In this document: one piece after another, positions 11,411 to 22,796 of the stretch | How the letters are laid out: each line of letters opens with the position of its first letter | How positions within the stretch are numbered: the first letter of the stretch is position 1 | Assembly (NCBI GenBank): GCA_965153355.1 | Contig: OZ231126.1 | Span: 95,108,001-95,172,000, forward strand | Length of the DNA: 64,000 nucleotides | DNA from: Flaccisagitta enflata | Taxonomy: Eukaryota > Chaetognatha > Sagittoidea > Aphragmophora | Reading direction: 5' to 3' | Notes under the pieces: model-generated | What the model was told of the DNA's origin: nothing | Databases searched by the model: none | The model's input: the letters and a program-made list of their open reading frames with translations, nothing else | Made by a program: the position numbers and the translations under genes

Positions 11411-12415
11411 GACTCTTTACTGTCGGCCATGTTTTAAAAGAAAGTTTAAAGATTCTCCTGGAATTTTTCAGCTTGATATGGTTCAAACAAATGCTCATAA
11501 CTCCTAAAGTATTTGAGCCAGAACCTTGAAATTTGAAATGTGCAATAATTGAAAGCGCTGAGCAGGTCCATGCAAAAAATTGAGCTACTGATTGACCTAG
11601 GAAAATTTTCGAGTCTAAGTCTATCCTTTGCCTTATTCCCCCTGCTCAAGTTGTTTATGCCGTTGATTTACTCTGTGCCCTTCTTTCTCTCTTGTTCCCT
11701 CTTTTCCCTTTCGTTCTCAGTTTGCATGTGCTCGCGAGTCCTGAATGTGACCCTCCGCCTGTTTGCATATAGGTTGAAAATTTTTTAGCTGGATGACGGC
11801 CGCGATGTCGTTCGAGAGGATTTTTCTGAAAAAACAAGGCCCAGATCTGGCATACTGATGCGACCTTGGCGCTCCGTTTCAGTGTCTTGAGTTTGTAAGT
11901 CGCATGCTACATGACTCTACACTCCGCTCGAGTGTGTCAATATGCAAAAGGTCTTTTAATCAGCTCATCATCATCAGGGAGTATGAAAACATTTATTACA
12001 AGACATTTTTTTTCTATTTCAATTATTTTCAATTTATTTAGCGTGTATGAAGATTGTCAAAAGTATATATACTTTTAGTGACTACACGCAGTTTTGTTGA
12101 TAATGAGATTAAATCTTTTGAAAAATTCTGTTGCCACGTATATTTGTATAAAAGCAGAAGATTTTCACTAATTTTTTAATAGTATAAGGAATGAAAGAAC
12201 CAATGTATTTTGATGTTTTTCTTTGTCAACAACAATCCAGGTGCAAAACCAGCTGCACTACACTATACAAATTAAGAGCTTAATGGGGATATAGATAAAA
12301 ACAGAAGATGAATGAAATTTAGAAAAAAAAAATAGTAAGTGTTCTATTATTAACGTTCCAACACTTCTTAATGATGAATTTTTGATCAACAAACCTTTTG
12401 CATATTGACACACCC
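11411..12415. other. Gene-free stretch
   Basis: No gene is recognised. A dispersed word GTGTGTCAATATGCAAAAGG at 11932-11951 recurs at 46827-46846 in an RBM39 intron and, reversed, near 12400. Confidence 0.5.
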
Positions 12416-12573
12416 GAACACCCCGCCATGTTGGTCCGTTGGTCGGTGTCCCCTGTTTACTTTTTCGGCGTTTTTGAGCTTACTGCTACTGCCCAGATGC
12501 TCTAATGACCGTCTCAAGCACTGCTCCTGCTCAACCGCACGCGACTGAGGTAGCCATGTATCCAGCCTTGTTA
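12416..12573 (+). mobile_element. Family B copy, 3' part
   Basis: Contains GTTGGTCCGTTGGTCGGTG, a central ACTGCTACTGCCCAGATGCT and the tail CCGCACGCGACTGAGGTAGC...CCAGCCTTGTTA. The expected head is replaced by other dispersed sequence. Confidence 0.6.
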
Positions 12574-12574
12574 T

Positions 12575-12577
<3 letters not shown>

Positions 12578-12641
<64 letters not shown>
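12578..12641. repeat. (GA)n microsatellite
   Basis: A pure run of about 32 AG units that begins right at the end of the family B copy. Confidence 0.98.
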
Positions 12642-12645
<4 letters not shown>

Positions 12646-12757
12646 TGCTTGATTTCGCGCTCAAACAAGAATGTTATGAAGAGTCCAACTGATAGACAGA
12701 CAGACAGACCGACTGACTGATGGACAAAGCCTCTCATGGAGATGTCAGGACGCATCT

Positions 12758-13362
12758 AACTAGTCATCCGAAGATCGCACATGGTCAGCGGTACCCGATT
12801 CCCTGCTTGGAGTGATCAGGTGAAGTAGTGAAGTGAGAGCAGGGCAGCGGCCCCAAAGGGCCGATGTCCTGTAGGCCACAGGGGGGAATTTCCAGACGTC
12901 CTGAGGGGTAATGAATCAGGCCCAAGAGGTAATTGAAGCGGGATTTGAGGTCTGGGGGAAAGATTTAAAGCCTGAAGATTAGATTTGAGGCCTGGGGGCA
13001 GGCCTGAGGCCTGAGCGGCAGATTTGAGGCCTGGGACATAGATTTGAGGTCTGGAGAGCTGATTTGAGGCCTGGAGAGCTGATTTGAGGCCTGGGGCAGA
13101 TTTGAGGCCTGGAACACAGATTTGAGGCCTGGAGAGCTGATTTGAGGCCTTGAGAGCTGATTTGAGTCTTGGAGAGCTGATTTGATGCCTGGAGAGCTGA
13201 TTTGAGGGCTTAGAGGGCTTTAATCAGGCCTGAGAGTTTTTGAGGCCTCAACCGCCAACAAGGGGGGGACAGACGGACGGACGGAAGGACGGAAGGAAGT
13301 CTGGAAATTCCCCCCTGTGTCCTACAGGACATCGGCCCTTTGGGGCCGCTGCCCAAAAATGG
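12758..13362. mobile_element. Family A1 element with inverted ends
   Basis: The left end GATCGCACATGGTCAGCGGT...CCCTGCTTGG...GAGCAGGGCAGCGGCCCC...GTCCTGTAGGCCACAGG is followed by an array of about 16 GATTTGAGGCCTGGAGAGCT units (12940-13245), a GGACGGACGGACGGAAGG tract, and the mirrored right end CCTGTGTCCTACAGGACATC...GGGGCCGCTGCCCAAAAA. This is one of the clearest complete copies. Confidence 0.8.
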
Positions 13363-13895
13363 GGGAGGGGAGGTTTTAGCAAATCGAGGGCAGTCAAGGC
13401 TTTAGAGTTCGGTCATTTCTAATTTTAGAATGTATTTTGTGATAAGGCACTAGATTCATGGGGTACCATTTTGAAAACAATACTGATAGGGTAGTGTTAA
13501 TGCTTGAGGGGATGGGGGGGCGTATAACCTAAAGGGGATGCTGGGGGGAGTGGGCGTGCCAAGTAGTGTCAATGGACTGTCCCTTTAAATCATATCTGAA
13601 ACTGGTCCGGTTCACTCGACACATGCTCTGCAGGGGGGGGGGGGGGTCGGGGATCGAGAGATGGGTACTAATCTATCGCTAGTTCGCTACGCCTCAAATA
13701 TATTCCGCACTCGGTGTCCTTCTCTCACGCTTAGTTTCATCACTCGCTTGAAAAAAAAAAGTGAAATGAGGGGAAAAATGATATGAACAAAAAGCGAGTT
13801 TGTGAATTAGCTTTCTATCCTTTCCCTTCTTTTCATTTCTTCATCCCCTCAGGATTTTCCCTCACATTCTTTCCAATTTGTTGCCAACGAATTTT

Positions 13896-13900
<5 letters not shown>
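13363..13900. other. Gene-free stretch
   Basis: No gene is recognised. It contains a G run (13632-13646) and modest CpG enrichment near 13660-13700. Confidence 0.5.

Positions 13901-13901
<1 letters not shown>

Positions 13902-13985
<84 letters not shown>
13902..13985. repeat. (CT)n microsatellite
   Basis: A pure TC run of about 42 units. Confidence 0.98.
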
Positions 13986-13990
<5 letters not shown>

Positions 13991-14054
13991 CCCCCTTCAA
14001 CAGGCAGTCACTGATCTTTCCAGCGGCAGTGCGTGAGAAAAGAAACTCCCTTTC

Positions 14055-14057
<3 letters not shown>

Positions 14058-14128
<71 letters not shown>
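14058..14128. repeat. (CT)n microsatellite
   Basis: A second pure TC run, 72 bases after the first. The two are separated by a GC-rich spacer with GGCAGTGCGTGAG. Confidence 0.98.
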
Positions 14129-14131
<3 letters not shown>

Positions 14132-14960
14132 CTTTGCCCGTTCTCGTTCCCCCATCTCCGAGCCGGGAGATCCAGGGCCCGCTGCGCTGCCGTTAAAAAC
14201 GGGCCCACTGCTGCTTTTCAATCTCGTCATCGCTCGATCAACAAACCCTCCTGCCGCTGCGCGGTCCCCTTAGGTGATTCTCTCTCATTCAAACACGGGA
14301 TATGGGAACCACTTTTGGATGGGATCCCTCTTTTTGCGCAATTTCGGCGCTGGCAGATTGAGATAGTTAAATAGGTAAATATTTGAGGATGTCACTATGT
14401 AGCAGTAAATGACGTTTTTTTCCCCCATGTATCCTTTCACGCTCGTAGTCTCTAGTTTTATCAATCCCTCCATACTTTTTGTGTAAGATCCTAGCTCCCG
14501 CCTCGAGGACCATGAACAACTTACTCCAGCCTTAGTCCTGCCTTTGTCCTGATCCTGTCACCTAGCCTTGAGGCTTTAACCCAGTCCTTGAGCTCGATAT
14601 TTGATTCTGATAATATCTTTCAAAGATATTTTGATGATTTAAGATATGGATCGACCATCCCCGATGACGATTTTGCAACCAATTCTGCTCTTTCCACCGC
14701 ATGTGTGGGTGTATGACGCGTCGTCCTTCCTATGTTTCTTGGAGATTCTGTATTTGTAAAAGTCGGAGATTTTTTGGGGTTTACGCCCTTCTCAAAACCG
14801 CCTAAGATTGCCTCGAACGCACTCAAGAGTCGAATGTCTCGAGGCGATTTTTTTCATGCGCTCGGTGGATGATGGAGATTGAGAGGGGGGGGGGGGAAAG
14901 AAAGTGAAAGTGGAGGCAAAATGACCGAGACGAGGGTGGGGGGGGGAAGCAGGGTAGTTC
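14129..14960. other. CpG-richer patch then unique DNA, no gene
   Basis: 14129-14290 is GC- and CpG-richer than its surroundings (CGAGCCGGGAGATCCAGGGC, CGCTGCGCTGCCG), which could mark an unseen promoter or exon. Nothing confirms this. 14291-14960 is unique. Confidence 0.35.
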
Positions 14961-14963
14961 TTA

Positions 14964-15000
14964 GTCGCGTGCACGCAACTTTATAAACCACTATGTCGGT
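14964..15000 (+). repeat. Family B head fragment
   Basis: TTAGTCGCGTGCACGCAACT followed by TTATAAACCACTATGTCGGTC, a truncated family B start. Confidence 0.6.
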
Positions 15001-15137
15001 CAGCTGTAACACTGCTTGTTTTTTTTTGGGGGGGGGGCATGGGCTGAGTTTCCAGATGTTCATCCTACTGTGACTTTCAATCCATCCTTCCATTTTTTCC
15101 TTCTGTCCCCTCCCTTATTGGCCATTAAGCTTTTTTG

Positions 15138-15530
15138 TGCAGCGGCCCCAAAGGGCAACATGTCCTGTAGAACAGGGGGACTTTTGTTTGTCCATTCGTT
15201 TGTTGTTCCCCCTCTTGGCTTCTAAATAGACCTCTCATTGGGCCTCTCAAGCCTCAAATTGGGCCTCTCAAGACTCAAATTGGGCCTCTCAGGCCTCAAA
15301 TCTGCATCTCAGGCCTATAATCCATCCTTTCATGCTTCAAATCAGCCCTATCAAGCTTCAAATTAGGCCTCAAGCTTTTTGATCAGGTCTCAAATTATGC
15401 CTCTCAGGCCTAAATTCTGCCCTTTCAGACCTCAAATTTGTTTTCTCAGGCCTAACATCTGCCCTCCCAGGGCTTTAGTCAGCCCTCTCAGGCCTTAGAT
15501 ATGCCAACTCTGGCTTGAAATTGGCCCAAG
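15138..15530 (+). mobile_element. Family A1 unit, left end plus array
   Basis: The left end GTGCAGCGGCCCCAAAGGGC...TGTCCTGTAGAACAGGGGGA is followed by TTTGTTTGTCCATTCGTTTG and then degenerate units of the TCAGGCCTCAAAT type (15235-15515). Confidence 0.75.
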
Positions 15531-16030
15531 GGCAATATGTGGTCGGTGATACTCATTGCCCTGCTTTGTATGGTTGTGAATCTGAGTGAAAGGAAGCAGG
15601 GCAGCGGCCTGGAAGGGGACGAAGTCCTGTAGAACACAGGGGGACTTTGGTTTGTTCGTCTGTTAGTCCCCCCAAGGCCCTCGCAGGCCTGAAATTGCCC
15701 TCTCAGGCCTGAAATCTGCCCTCTTAGGCCTGAAATCTGCCCTCTCATGCCCAAAATCTGCCCTCTCAGGCCTGAAATCTGCCCTCATGCCCAAAATCTG
15801 CCCTCTCATGCCCAAAATCCGCCCTCTCATGCCCAAAATCTGCCCTCTCAGGCTTTGAATCTGCCCTCTCAGGCTTTGAATCTGCCCTCTCAGGCTTTGA
15901 ATTTGCCCTCTCAGGCTTTGAATTTGCCCTCTCAGGCCTAAAATCTACCCTCTCAGGCCTAAAATCTACCCTCTTAGGCCTGAAATCTGTCCTTTCAGGC
16001 CTGAAATCTACCCTCTTAGGCCTTAAATAT
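15531..16030 (+). mobile_element. Family A1 unit
   Basis: A long left end (GCCCAAGGGCAATATGTGGT, GGAAGCAGGGCAGCGGCC, GAAGTCCTGTAGAACACAGG; 15531-15680) leads into an array of about 16 units (15680-16020). The units are near AGGCCTGAAATCTGCCC, with local variants (CATGCCCAAAATCTGCC; CAGGCTTTGAATCTGCC) grouped in blocks. Confidence 0.8.
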
Positions 16031-17430
16031 GAATCAGAGTGAGAGGAAGCAGGGCAGCGGCCCCAAAGGAGACAAAGTCCTGCAGAATACAGGGGGACTT
16101 TTGTTCGTTCATCCATCTGTCCATCAGTCTCCCCCAGGTCCTTTCAGGCCTGAAATCTGCATATTTTAGGCCTCAGAGAGGACAGATTTCAGGTCTGAGA
16201 GGGCAGATTTGAGGCCTGAGAGGGCAGATTTGAGGCCTGAGAGGGCAGATTTGAGGCCTGAGAGGGCAGATTTGAGGCCTGAGAGGGCAGATTTGAGGCC
16301 TGAGAGGGCAGATTTGAGGCCCAAGAGGGCAGATTTGAGGCCCGAGAGGGCAGATTTGAGGCCCGAGAGGGCAGATTTGAGGCCCGAGAGGGCAGATTTG
16401 AGGCCCGAGAGGGCAGATTTGAGGCCCGAGAGGGCAGATTTGAGGCCCGAGAGGGCAGATTTGAGCCCGAGAGGGCAGATTTGAGCCCGAGAGGGCAGAT
16501 TTGAGCCCGAGAGGGCAGATTTGAGCCCGAGAGGGCAGATTTGAGGCCCGAGAGGGCAGATTTGAGCCCGAGAGGGCAGATTTGAGCCCGAGAGGGCAGA
16601 TTTGAGGCCGAGAGGGCAGATTTGAGGCCCGAGAGGGCAGATTTGAGCCCGAGAGGGCAGATTTGAGCCCGAGAGGGCAGATTTGAGCCCGAGAGGCAGA
16701 TTTGAGCCCGAGAGGGCAGATTTGAGCCCGGAGGGCAGATTTGAGCGAGAGGGCAGATTTGAGCCGAGGGCAGATTTGAGCCGAGAGGGCAGATTTGAGC
16801 CCGAGAGGGCAGATTTGAGCCCGAGAGGGCAGATTTGAGCGGAGGAGGAGAGATTGAGGCCCGAGAGGGCAGATTTGAGCCGGAGAGGGCAGATTTGAGC
16901 CCGAGAGGCAGATTTGAGCAGAGGGCAGATTTGAGCCGAGAGGGCAGATTTGAGCCCGAGAGGGCAGATTTGAGCCGAGAGGGCAGATTTGAGCCGAGAG
17001 GAGCAGATTTGAGGCCCGAGAGGGCAGATTTGAGGCCCGAGAGGGCAGATTTGAGGCCCGAGAGGGCAGATTTGAGGCCCGAGAGGGCAGATTTGAGGCC
17101 TGAGAGGGCAGATTTGAGGCCTAAGAGGGCAGATTTGAGGCCTAAGAGGGCAGATTTGAGGCCTAAGAGGGCAGATTTGAGGCCTAAGAGGGCAGATTTC
17201 AGGCCTGAGAGGGCAGATTTCAGGCCTGAGAGGGCAGATTTCAGGCCTGAGAGGGCCTGGCGGGGACTAACAGACAATTGGATAGACGAACAAAAGTCTC
17301 CCTGTGTTCTTCAGACTTAGCCCCCTTCAGGGCCGCTGCTCTGCTTCCTCTTGCTCATATTCACAGTCATGCTAAATAAGGCAACGGGTATCACTGACCA
17401 CATATAACATATTGCCCATGGGCGACTGGT
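16031..17430. mobile_element. Largest family A1 element, about 1.1 kb 20-21 bp array
   Basis: The left end (16031-16140: GGAAGCAGGGCAGCGGCCCC, GTCCTGCAGAATACAGG, then TTCATCCATCTGTCCATC) is followed by a short forward unit at 16140-16170. The orientation then switches at about 16175, and GGGCAGATTTGAGGCCTGA units run to 17255. The right end 17256-17430 mirrors the left (CCTGTGTTCTTCAG...GGGCCGCTGC, GGGTATCACTGACCACAT, CCCATGGGCGACTGGT). Units at 16440-17010 lose 1-2 bases (TTGAGCCCGAGAGGGCAGA), while both flanks keep the 21-bp form. Confidence 0.82.
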
Positions 17431-17700
17431 TGGCCTCAAATCACCACTCTCAGGCCTGGATTTTGCCTTCCAAGTTTTCAAATAAGCCCTCCCAGGCCTC
17501 AATCTGGCACTCCTGTTGTCAAATTAGTTCACCAGGCCTCAAATCCACATTCATTGATGCAAATTAGTCATCTGAGGCATGTTCAAAATATACCCCCTCA
17601 GGATGTTTAGAATTTCATCCCTGTGTCCTAAAGGACATTGTATTGGCCCTCTAGGGCTGCAGCCCTGCTCTCTGTCTCACTCGACTGAGAGTTTTTCATT
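17431..17700. repeat. Degenerate family A array tail
   Basis: Scattered units such as CAGGCCTCAAATCCACATTC and a degraded end CTGTGTCCTAAAGGACATTG with GGGCTGCAGCCCTGCT (17620-17675) follow the previous element. Confidence 0.6.
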
Positions 17701-17724
17701 TCATTCATAGATGACTAGCTAACT

Positions 17725-17792
17725 GTCCTTGCCCCTGCCCCTGCCCATTCATACGCGACTTGGAAAGCCCTGTATCCGGCCTTGTTAGTGTA
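17725..17792 (+). repeat. Family B tail fragment
   Basis: CCTTGCCCCTGCCC...CATACGCGACTTGGAAAGCC...TATCCGGCCTTGTTAG is the 3' end of a family B copy. Confidence 0.6.
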
Positions 17793-17888
17793 GGGATTCA
17801 TTTAGGTTTTTTTGGTTCAAAAGAAAAATAAGTTGGTACGAAACTACGAAACCGAGCTCTGATACGGAAGGGATTTTAAAAAATCTCC

Positions 17889-18122
17889 TCATTCGCAGAC
17901 TTTTTTTCTTTTGAGGGAAGAGGAAGGGAGGAATAAGATGGAAAGTGCGTGGGCCGCTTTTAACTTGTCTTTTCCCTGGAGCTGCGGCGGTCGACGTGGC
18001 TCAGGTTCATAGACGCTGGTGAACAAGGGCAGGATGGAACTTGAAACGGCTTGATCAATGAAAATGTCCCGGTCGTGTAAGAGGTTGGTGAGTTCCCCCG
18101 GTCTCTTCCAAACTGAGGTCAT
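17889..18122 (-). CDS. Unrecognised 77-codon open frame
   Basis: This is the only frame in the first 33 kb that does not run through a repeat and has a mixed, protein-like composition: charged N-terminus, a segment LTNLLHDRDIFIDQAVSS, then Pro/Arg- and Lys-rich stretches. The start at 18122 has AAA before ATG. The surrounding DNA is somewhat richer in GC and CpG than its neighbours. No family is recognised, and it could equally be a first exon, a tiny gene or chance. Confidence 0.15.
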   Translation of the reverse strand: MTSVWKRPGELTNLLHDRDIFIDQAVSSSILPLFTSVYEPEPRRPPQLQGKDKLKAAHALSILFLPSSSLKRKKVCE

Positions 18123-18979
18123 TTTGCGTCAATCAATATCTGTTATGAGCAATGATCAATTCTTTCAGCCAACGTGGCCAACAACAGAATTTGGTGGATG
18201 GGAAAACCGAGTACCCACGGCCACTAGTAATTGAGTGACAGGAGCGATGGAGGCAATCCGCCTATTTCCGCTCCCATGGCGCCTTAGGTTGAAATTTGGC
18301 ATGTTAGTTATTCTTACTTTGTTCATGTGTGAGTAATGTTTTACAGTATGTGTATGTGAATGCACGAACTAACGCTGTTACAACCAGCGTCCATGCGACT
18401 TTTTAGATTCGTCCTAGCATCTCTATGATAGGGTGTTTGTCTGCAGTTTTCGGCTTTTTTCAGCCGCGAAGATGTTACATATCAAGTCATACTCGTCTAT
18501 CGTTTCTTCTGTCTATCCATCCAAGTCAGTGACTTGAAGTCACCAAATCAGCCGAAGTCAATACATGCAAAGATGCAAGACACATCGTTGCCCGGTCGGG
18601 CTTGTTCATAGGCATCTAAAAGTTCTTAGATGCTCTTTTTGCTATCACAAAAAAAAGTTTCTTTCTCTCTCTCTCGCTCGCTCGCTCGCTCGCGCGCGCG
18701 CGGTGGAGCCTATAATTGCTTCTGAAAACTGAAATTTGTTTGATTTCCTTAATAGCAGTTCTAAGGATGATTGTGTAACATCCTATCTCTATAAATTATT
18801 CTTTGGCCTAGTTTTGATTGATTTTTTCATTCTATTTGGAGAAGCCATCAGGCCGCATCGTTGCCTAGTTCGGCTCGATCTTCGAGCATGTCTGTTGCTT
18901 AGACTGCTTAGTATCTAACAGCTTGTCTAACTCTGTCTGTCTCTTGCTCTCTATGTCCGTCTGTCTGTCTTTCTATCTG
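18123..18979. other. Gene-free stretch
   Basis: No gene is recognised. A short (CT)(CG) patch with GCTCGCTCGCTCGCTCGCGC lies at 18660-18702. Confidence 0.5.

Positions 18980-19064
<85 letters not shown>
18980..19064. repeat. (CT)n(CA)n compound microsatellite
   Basis: CTCTCTCT switches directly to a CA run of about 34 units, followed by ACAGATACAGACACACACAC. Confidence 0.97.
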
Positions 19065-19066
<2 letters not shown>

Positions 19067-19510
19067 TACAGACACACACACATGGATTACATAGGAGCGA
19101 GCTGTGAGTGAAAAACGTGGTCGCACCGCGAATTGCCACGTTTATAGAAAGATTTGGCCGGCCCCTATTGACGCATATTCCTGGCTTGGGGCATGAAGGA
19201 AATAGGCCGGCGCGACCAGCAGGATCGACCTCGCATTAATAAAATCAGCGCCTACATAGAAGTGAGACTTACAATTTCAATGCCTCACTTGGTCGGTCTA
19301 ACAAATCACACTCTTCACAGTCTTTAGGATGACTTAAAATCTGATAAAATATTTACTGGTGGGTTATGGTAAGCTTTAACTAAGTACTGGTCTTTCCGAG
19401 ATGTGATTTTTACTAAAAATAGTTTAAAGTTAAATCGAAATCATCTATTGTATGTCTAATGCATCTTTAGTTGAAGTTCTCAAATCTGTCTGTCTGTATG
19501 TCCCTGTGCG

Positions 19511-19512
<2 letters not shown>
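19065..19512. other. Gene-free stretch
   Basis: Unique sequence with a CpG-containing part at 19120-19240. No gene is recognised. Confidence 0.45.

Positions 19513-19513
<1 letters not shown>

Positions 19514-19607
<94 letters not shown>
19514..19607. repeat. (CT)n microsatellite
   Basis: A pure TC run of about 46 units. Confidence 0.98.
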
Positions 19608-19608
<1 letters not shown>

Positions 19609-20811
19609 CAAATAGTCACTAAACTTTTTAAGACAAAATCCTTTAAAGGCGTTTATGTGATTCTTTTTCTCGAAAGTGAACCTCGCGATTCAGAGCCCGG
19701 AGTCTACGCCCAGAAATTTGATTATGGCTTGCTTTGAGAGTTCATTGTCTAAGAAAAAAGGATCCAATTTTGGGATTGGGGCGCGGGAAGTCGGGGTACT
19801 ACGCGAAATCTAAACGATTCGGAGAAGGAATGGAGAAAAAGGAAAAAAAAGGGGGGGGGGAAGAATGAATGGTGGACTTTTGGTGGTAGTGGTGGTGGTG
19901 AAAGAAAACAAACCCGTGAGATAGACTTTTTTTAACGCATAGTGGAAAAGTGGTTTCCCGGCAGAAGCGGTCGCTGCTGCACCAACTAAAACCCCAAGTT
20001 CAATGAGGAGAAAAAAAGAGAAAAGATCTTATGAAGAATTATACTTTCTCGTGAAAGAAAATACAAAAAAAAACGCTTTTCCCGCGAGGAAGAAGGGAGA
20101 GAACTAAAATTGAAAGAAAGGCGAAAGGAGAAAAAAAAACCTCAGCGCAAAATGATTTTGTTAATTCAATCCCCCTCGCCTTTTTTTAAGTGGGAGGAAA
20201 GGATTTTTCATCTGGGACCGCGAGTAACGAAAAAGGAAGGCTGCTGCGTTTTCTAACTGGGCTCAGTCTATGTTGGCAGAGAGCGGACTGACTGAAGAAG
20301 GGTTGATCCCGCGCGGAGAGAAATTCGAGGCTGCTGCCGCCGAAAGCCGTTAAACCAACAAGTTGGCCCAAAAGATTTACCCCCGCGTGCAGCGAGTTGG
20401 CTTGAGAGAAAGAGAGCGAGAAAAGTATTCACTTTTTGAGGGCTTTTGAGTCGTTTTATGCGCTCAACTATGCGTGACCAAATCTGGGAAGAAATTCTCT
20501 CCTGGCCACGCTGACGCGAGAAGCTCGCAGTCTCGCACCCACTGACACTGTGGCAGTTGATGAGTTTTGATATGAAGCAGAATGATTATTGAATGGCTAG
20601 CCAGCTGACGTTCTGTTATGCCCCCATATTCATAGGGGAAGGCCGGTTGAATTGGTACTTTATTGTATTAAAAAGCAATTTCAGGTCTTGTTAAGGATTT
20701 TTACCTCCCTGGAGTAACGGTTTTGGTTTTACTGTCATAGGTAATAGGTAGTTGTTGGGAAAATGTCCAAATTTGGTCACTTTGGCCTCAAATTTAGGCC
20801 ACTTCACCGTT
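19608..20811. other. Gene-free stretch, locally CpG-rich
   Basis: 19640-20560 has a higher CpG density than the neighbouring DNA, with purine-rich stretches (GGAGAAAAAGGAAAAAAAAG). It could be a regulatory island, but no exon or promoter motif can be shown. Confidence 0.35.
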
Positions 20812-21838
20812 AAAATCGAACCTAAAATCCATGAGATTATTAAACTAGAGCTCAAGAGCTAACCAGAAGTGCAATCCGCATGTTTTTATCTTTGTTTATT
20901 TAGATCTGAGAGAGTTTTAAATATGGGGCTTGAGAGAGCTTTTTTGCGGCATAAAATCAGGGGGTAATTGGACATTTTTCACGTTTTTCACTATATTGCA
21001 GCTTTGGATAGACCAAACTTTAAAAAATTGGTGACCAAATTGAAGAGGTTTTGATGCTATAAATGATTCTGGAAAAATTTGGATCGATATGGCCTCAAAA
21101 AAATTATACTCACTCTCAGAGCAGGTCAAAAAAATCAAATTTTAGTGTCATTTAGGTAACTTTTCAGTGAAAAATTATGCCACTTCCAAACTGAAAATTG
21201 ACCTAAAATTCATGAGCAAATCAAACTACAGCTCAAGAGCTAATCAGTGGTGCAATCGGCATGTCAAAACAATTCTGCGTCTAGATTTGACAAAAATTCA
21301 AAGATGAAAGAGTATAATGACAAAAATGATCCTCATACCCCTTTGTCTTTGAAAGACTCTAAAATCTAAACGAATAAACATAGAAATATGCTGATTGCAC
21401 CACTGATTAGCTCTTGAGCTGTAGTTTGATTTGCTCATGAATTTTGAGTCAATTTTCAGTTTGGAAGTGGCATAATTTTTCAATGAAAAATAAACTAAAT
21501 GACATTAAAATTTAACTTTTTTCACCTGCTTTGAGAGTGAATGCAATTTTTTTGAGGCCATATTGTTCCAAAATTTTTCCGGAATCAGTTACAGCATCAA
21601 AAACTCTTCAATTTGGGCACCAATTTTTTATAGTTTGGTCTATCCAATGCTGCAATATAGTGAAAAATGTGAAAAATGTCCAAATTACCCCCAGATTTCA
21701 TGCTGCAAAAAAGCCCTCTCAAGCCCCATCTTAAAAACTCTTTCAACTCTAAACAAATAAAGGTAAAAACATGCAGATTGCACCACTGGTTAGCTCTTAA
21801 GCTCTAGTTTAATGATCTCATGGATTTTAGGTTCGATT
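20812..21838. repeat. 1-kb imperfect palindrome (foldback element)
   Basis: The ends AAATCGAACCTAAAATCCAT (20814) and ATGGATTTTAGGTTCGATTT (to about 21838) are reverse complements. The arms pair along most of their length to a centre near 21320. Each arm also contains two diverged direct copies of a segment with CAAACTACAGCTCAAGAGCT and GTGCAATCGGCATG (20850-20885 and 21220-21262 in the left arm). No protein frame is present. Confidence 0.88.
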
Positions 21839-22140
21839 TCAATGATACTAACATGCGTTACTGCCGTAAGGAAAGTAAATGTCGTTTCATAACCCTGGCA
21901 GTGTGCAGCATAAGCATGCTGCCAGAGCCCACAACGCATTTGGACTGTCATTAACGGAACAGGGATCTTCAATCGCGGAACAGGGTCAGCTATGTTATTT
22001 CACAAAGATCTGGTTATCATTGTCTTTAATTTCATCTTAAGAACCGGATCCGGAACAGAAGTATTTTTTAGTTAAGTTAAGGATCTCGGATCCGATCCAG
22101 TAGAGCGATTTTAGAGATAGAATGTAAGTCAAGTTTTTTT
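21839..22140. other. Gene-free stretch
   Basis: Unique DNA with no gene or repeat signature. It includes CGGATCCGGAACAG-like words (22020-22100). Confidence 0.5.
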
Positions 22141-22796
22141 GTCGTAGTTTGTAGTAGTCTGTGGGTGAGTGAGTGGGTGAGTGCGTTTAAGACCTTCTCA
22201 TATCTTTGGATCTAGACTTCAGAAGTTCATGAAATTTTACCAGTGTTATTATCATGTAAATGGGAGCTTGTGTACCAATTTTAAGAAAAATTCATAAACT
22301 TTTACTACCCTTTGCCTATCATTTTTGTAGTAATATTTAGCTGGGACTAAGGTGGTTTACATAGGTAGAGGGTAGTAAAGGTTTATGATTTTTTTTTAGA
22401 TTTGGTATACAAGTAGAGGGTAGTAAATAAACAACCCTTGCAAAATTCGAATTAAATCTGAAGTCTGGTTTATGAGATATTAGCTTATTTATGTAGTAGT
22501 ATGTTGGTAGGACTTAGGCAATTTACATAGGCAAAGGGTAGTAAAGGCATGTGAATTTTTTTCTAATTTGGTACACAAGTAGAGGGTAGTAAATAAATAA
22601 CCCCCGCAAAATTCGAATGAAATCTGAAGTCTGGTTTATAAGATATTAGCTTATTAATGTCATTATTCTAGATTTTTTGTTATGAAGTGATGTTGTCCAA
22701 CTCCATATTGAAGATTGGTGTCGATAATTTTTTCACTTGCTCATTCATTACATTCTGATTTCTTTTCTTTAGGCTTGCCATTATGGATTTCAAGGT
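22141..22796 (+). repeat. Family F block leading into the long 19-bp array
   Basis: Contains AGTTCATGAAATTTTACCAG, CTACCCTTTGCCTATCATTT and two tandem versions of CAATTTACATAGGCAAAGGG...GGTACACAAGTAGAGGGTAG. It ends in CTTGCCATTATGGATTTCAA, the junction module also seen at 9130. Confidence 0.8.

Noticed and set aside
16189-17277. 362-codon repetitive minus-strand frame and overlapping plus-strand frames
   Set aside because: It is a translation of the family A 20-21 bp array. The frame shifts wherever units lose a base, and similar peptides come from unrelated copies.
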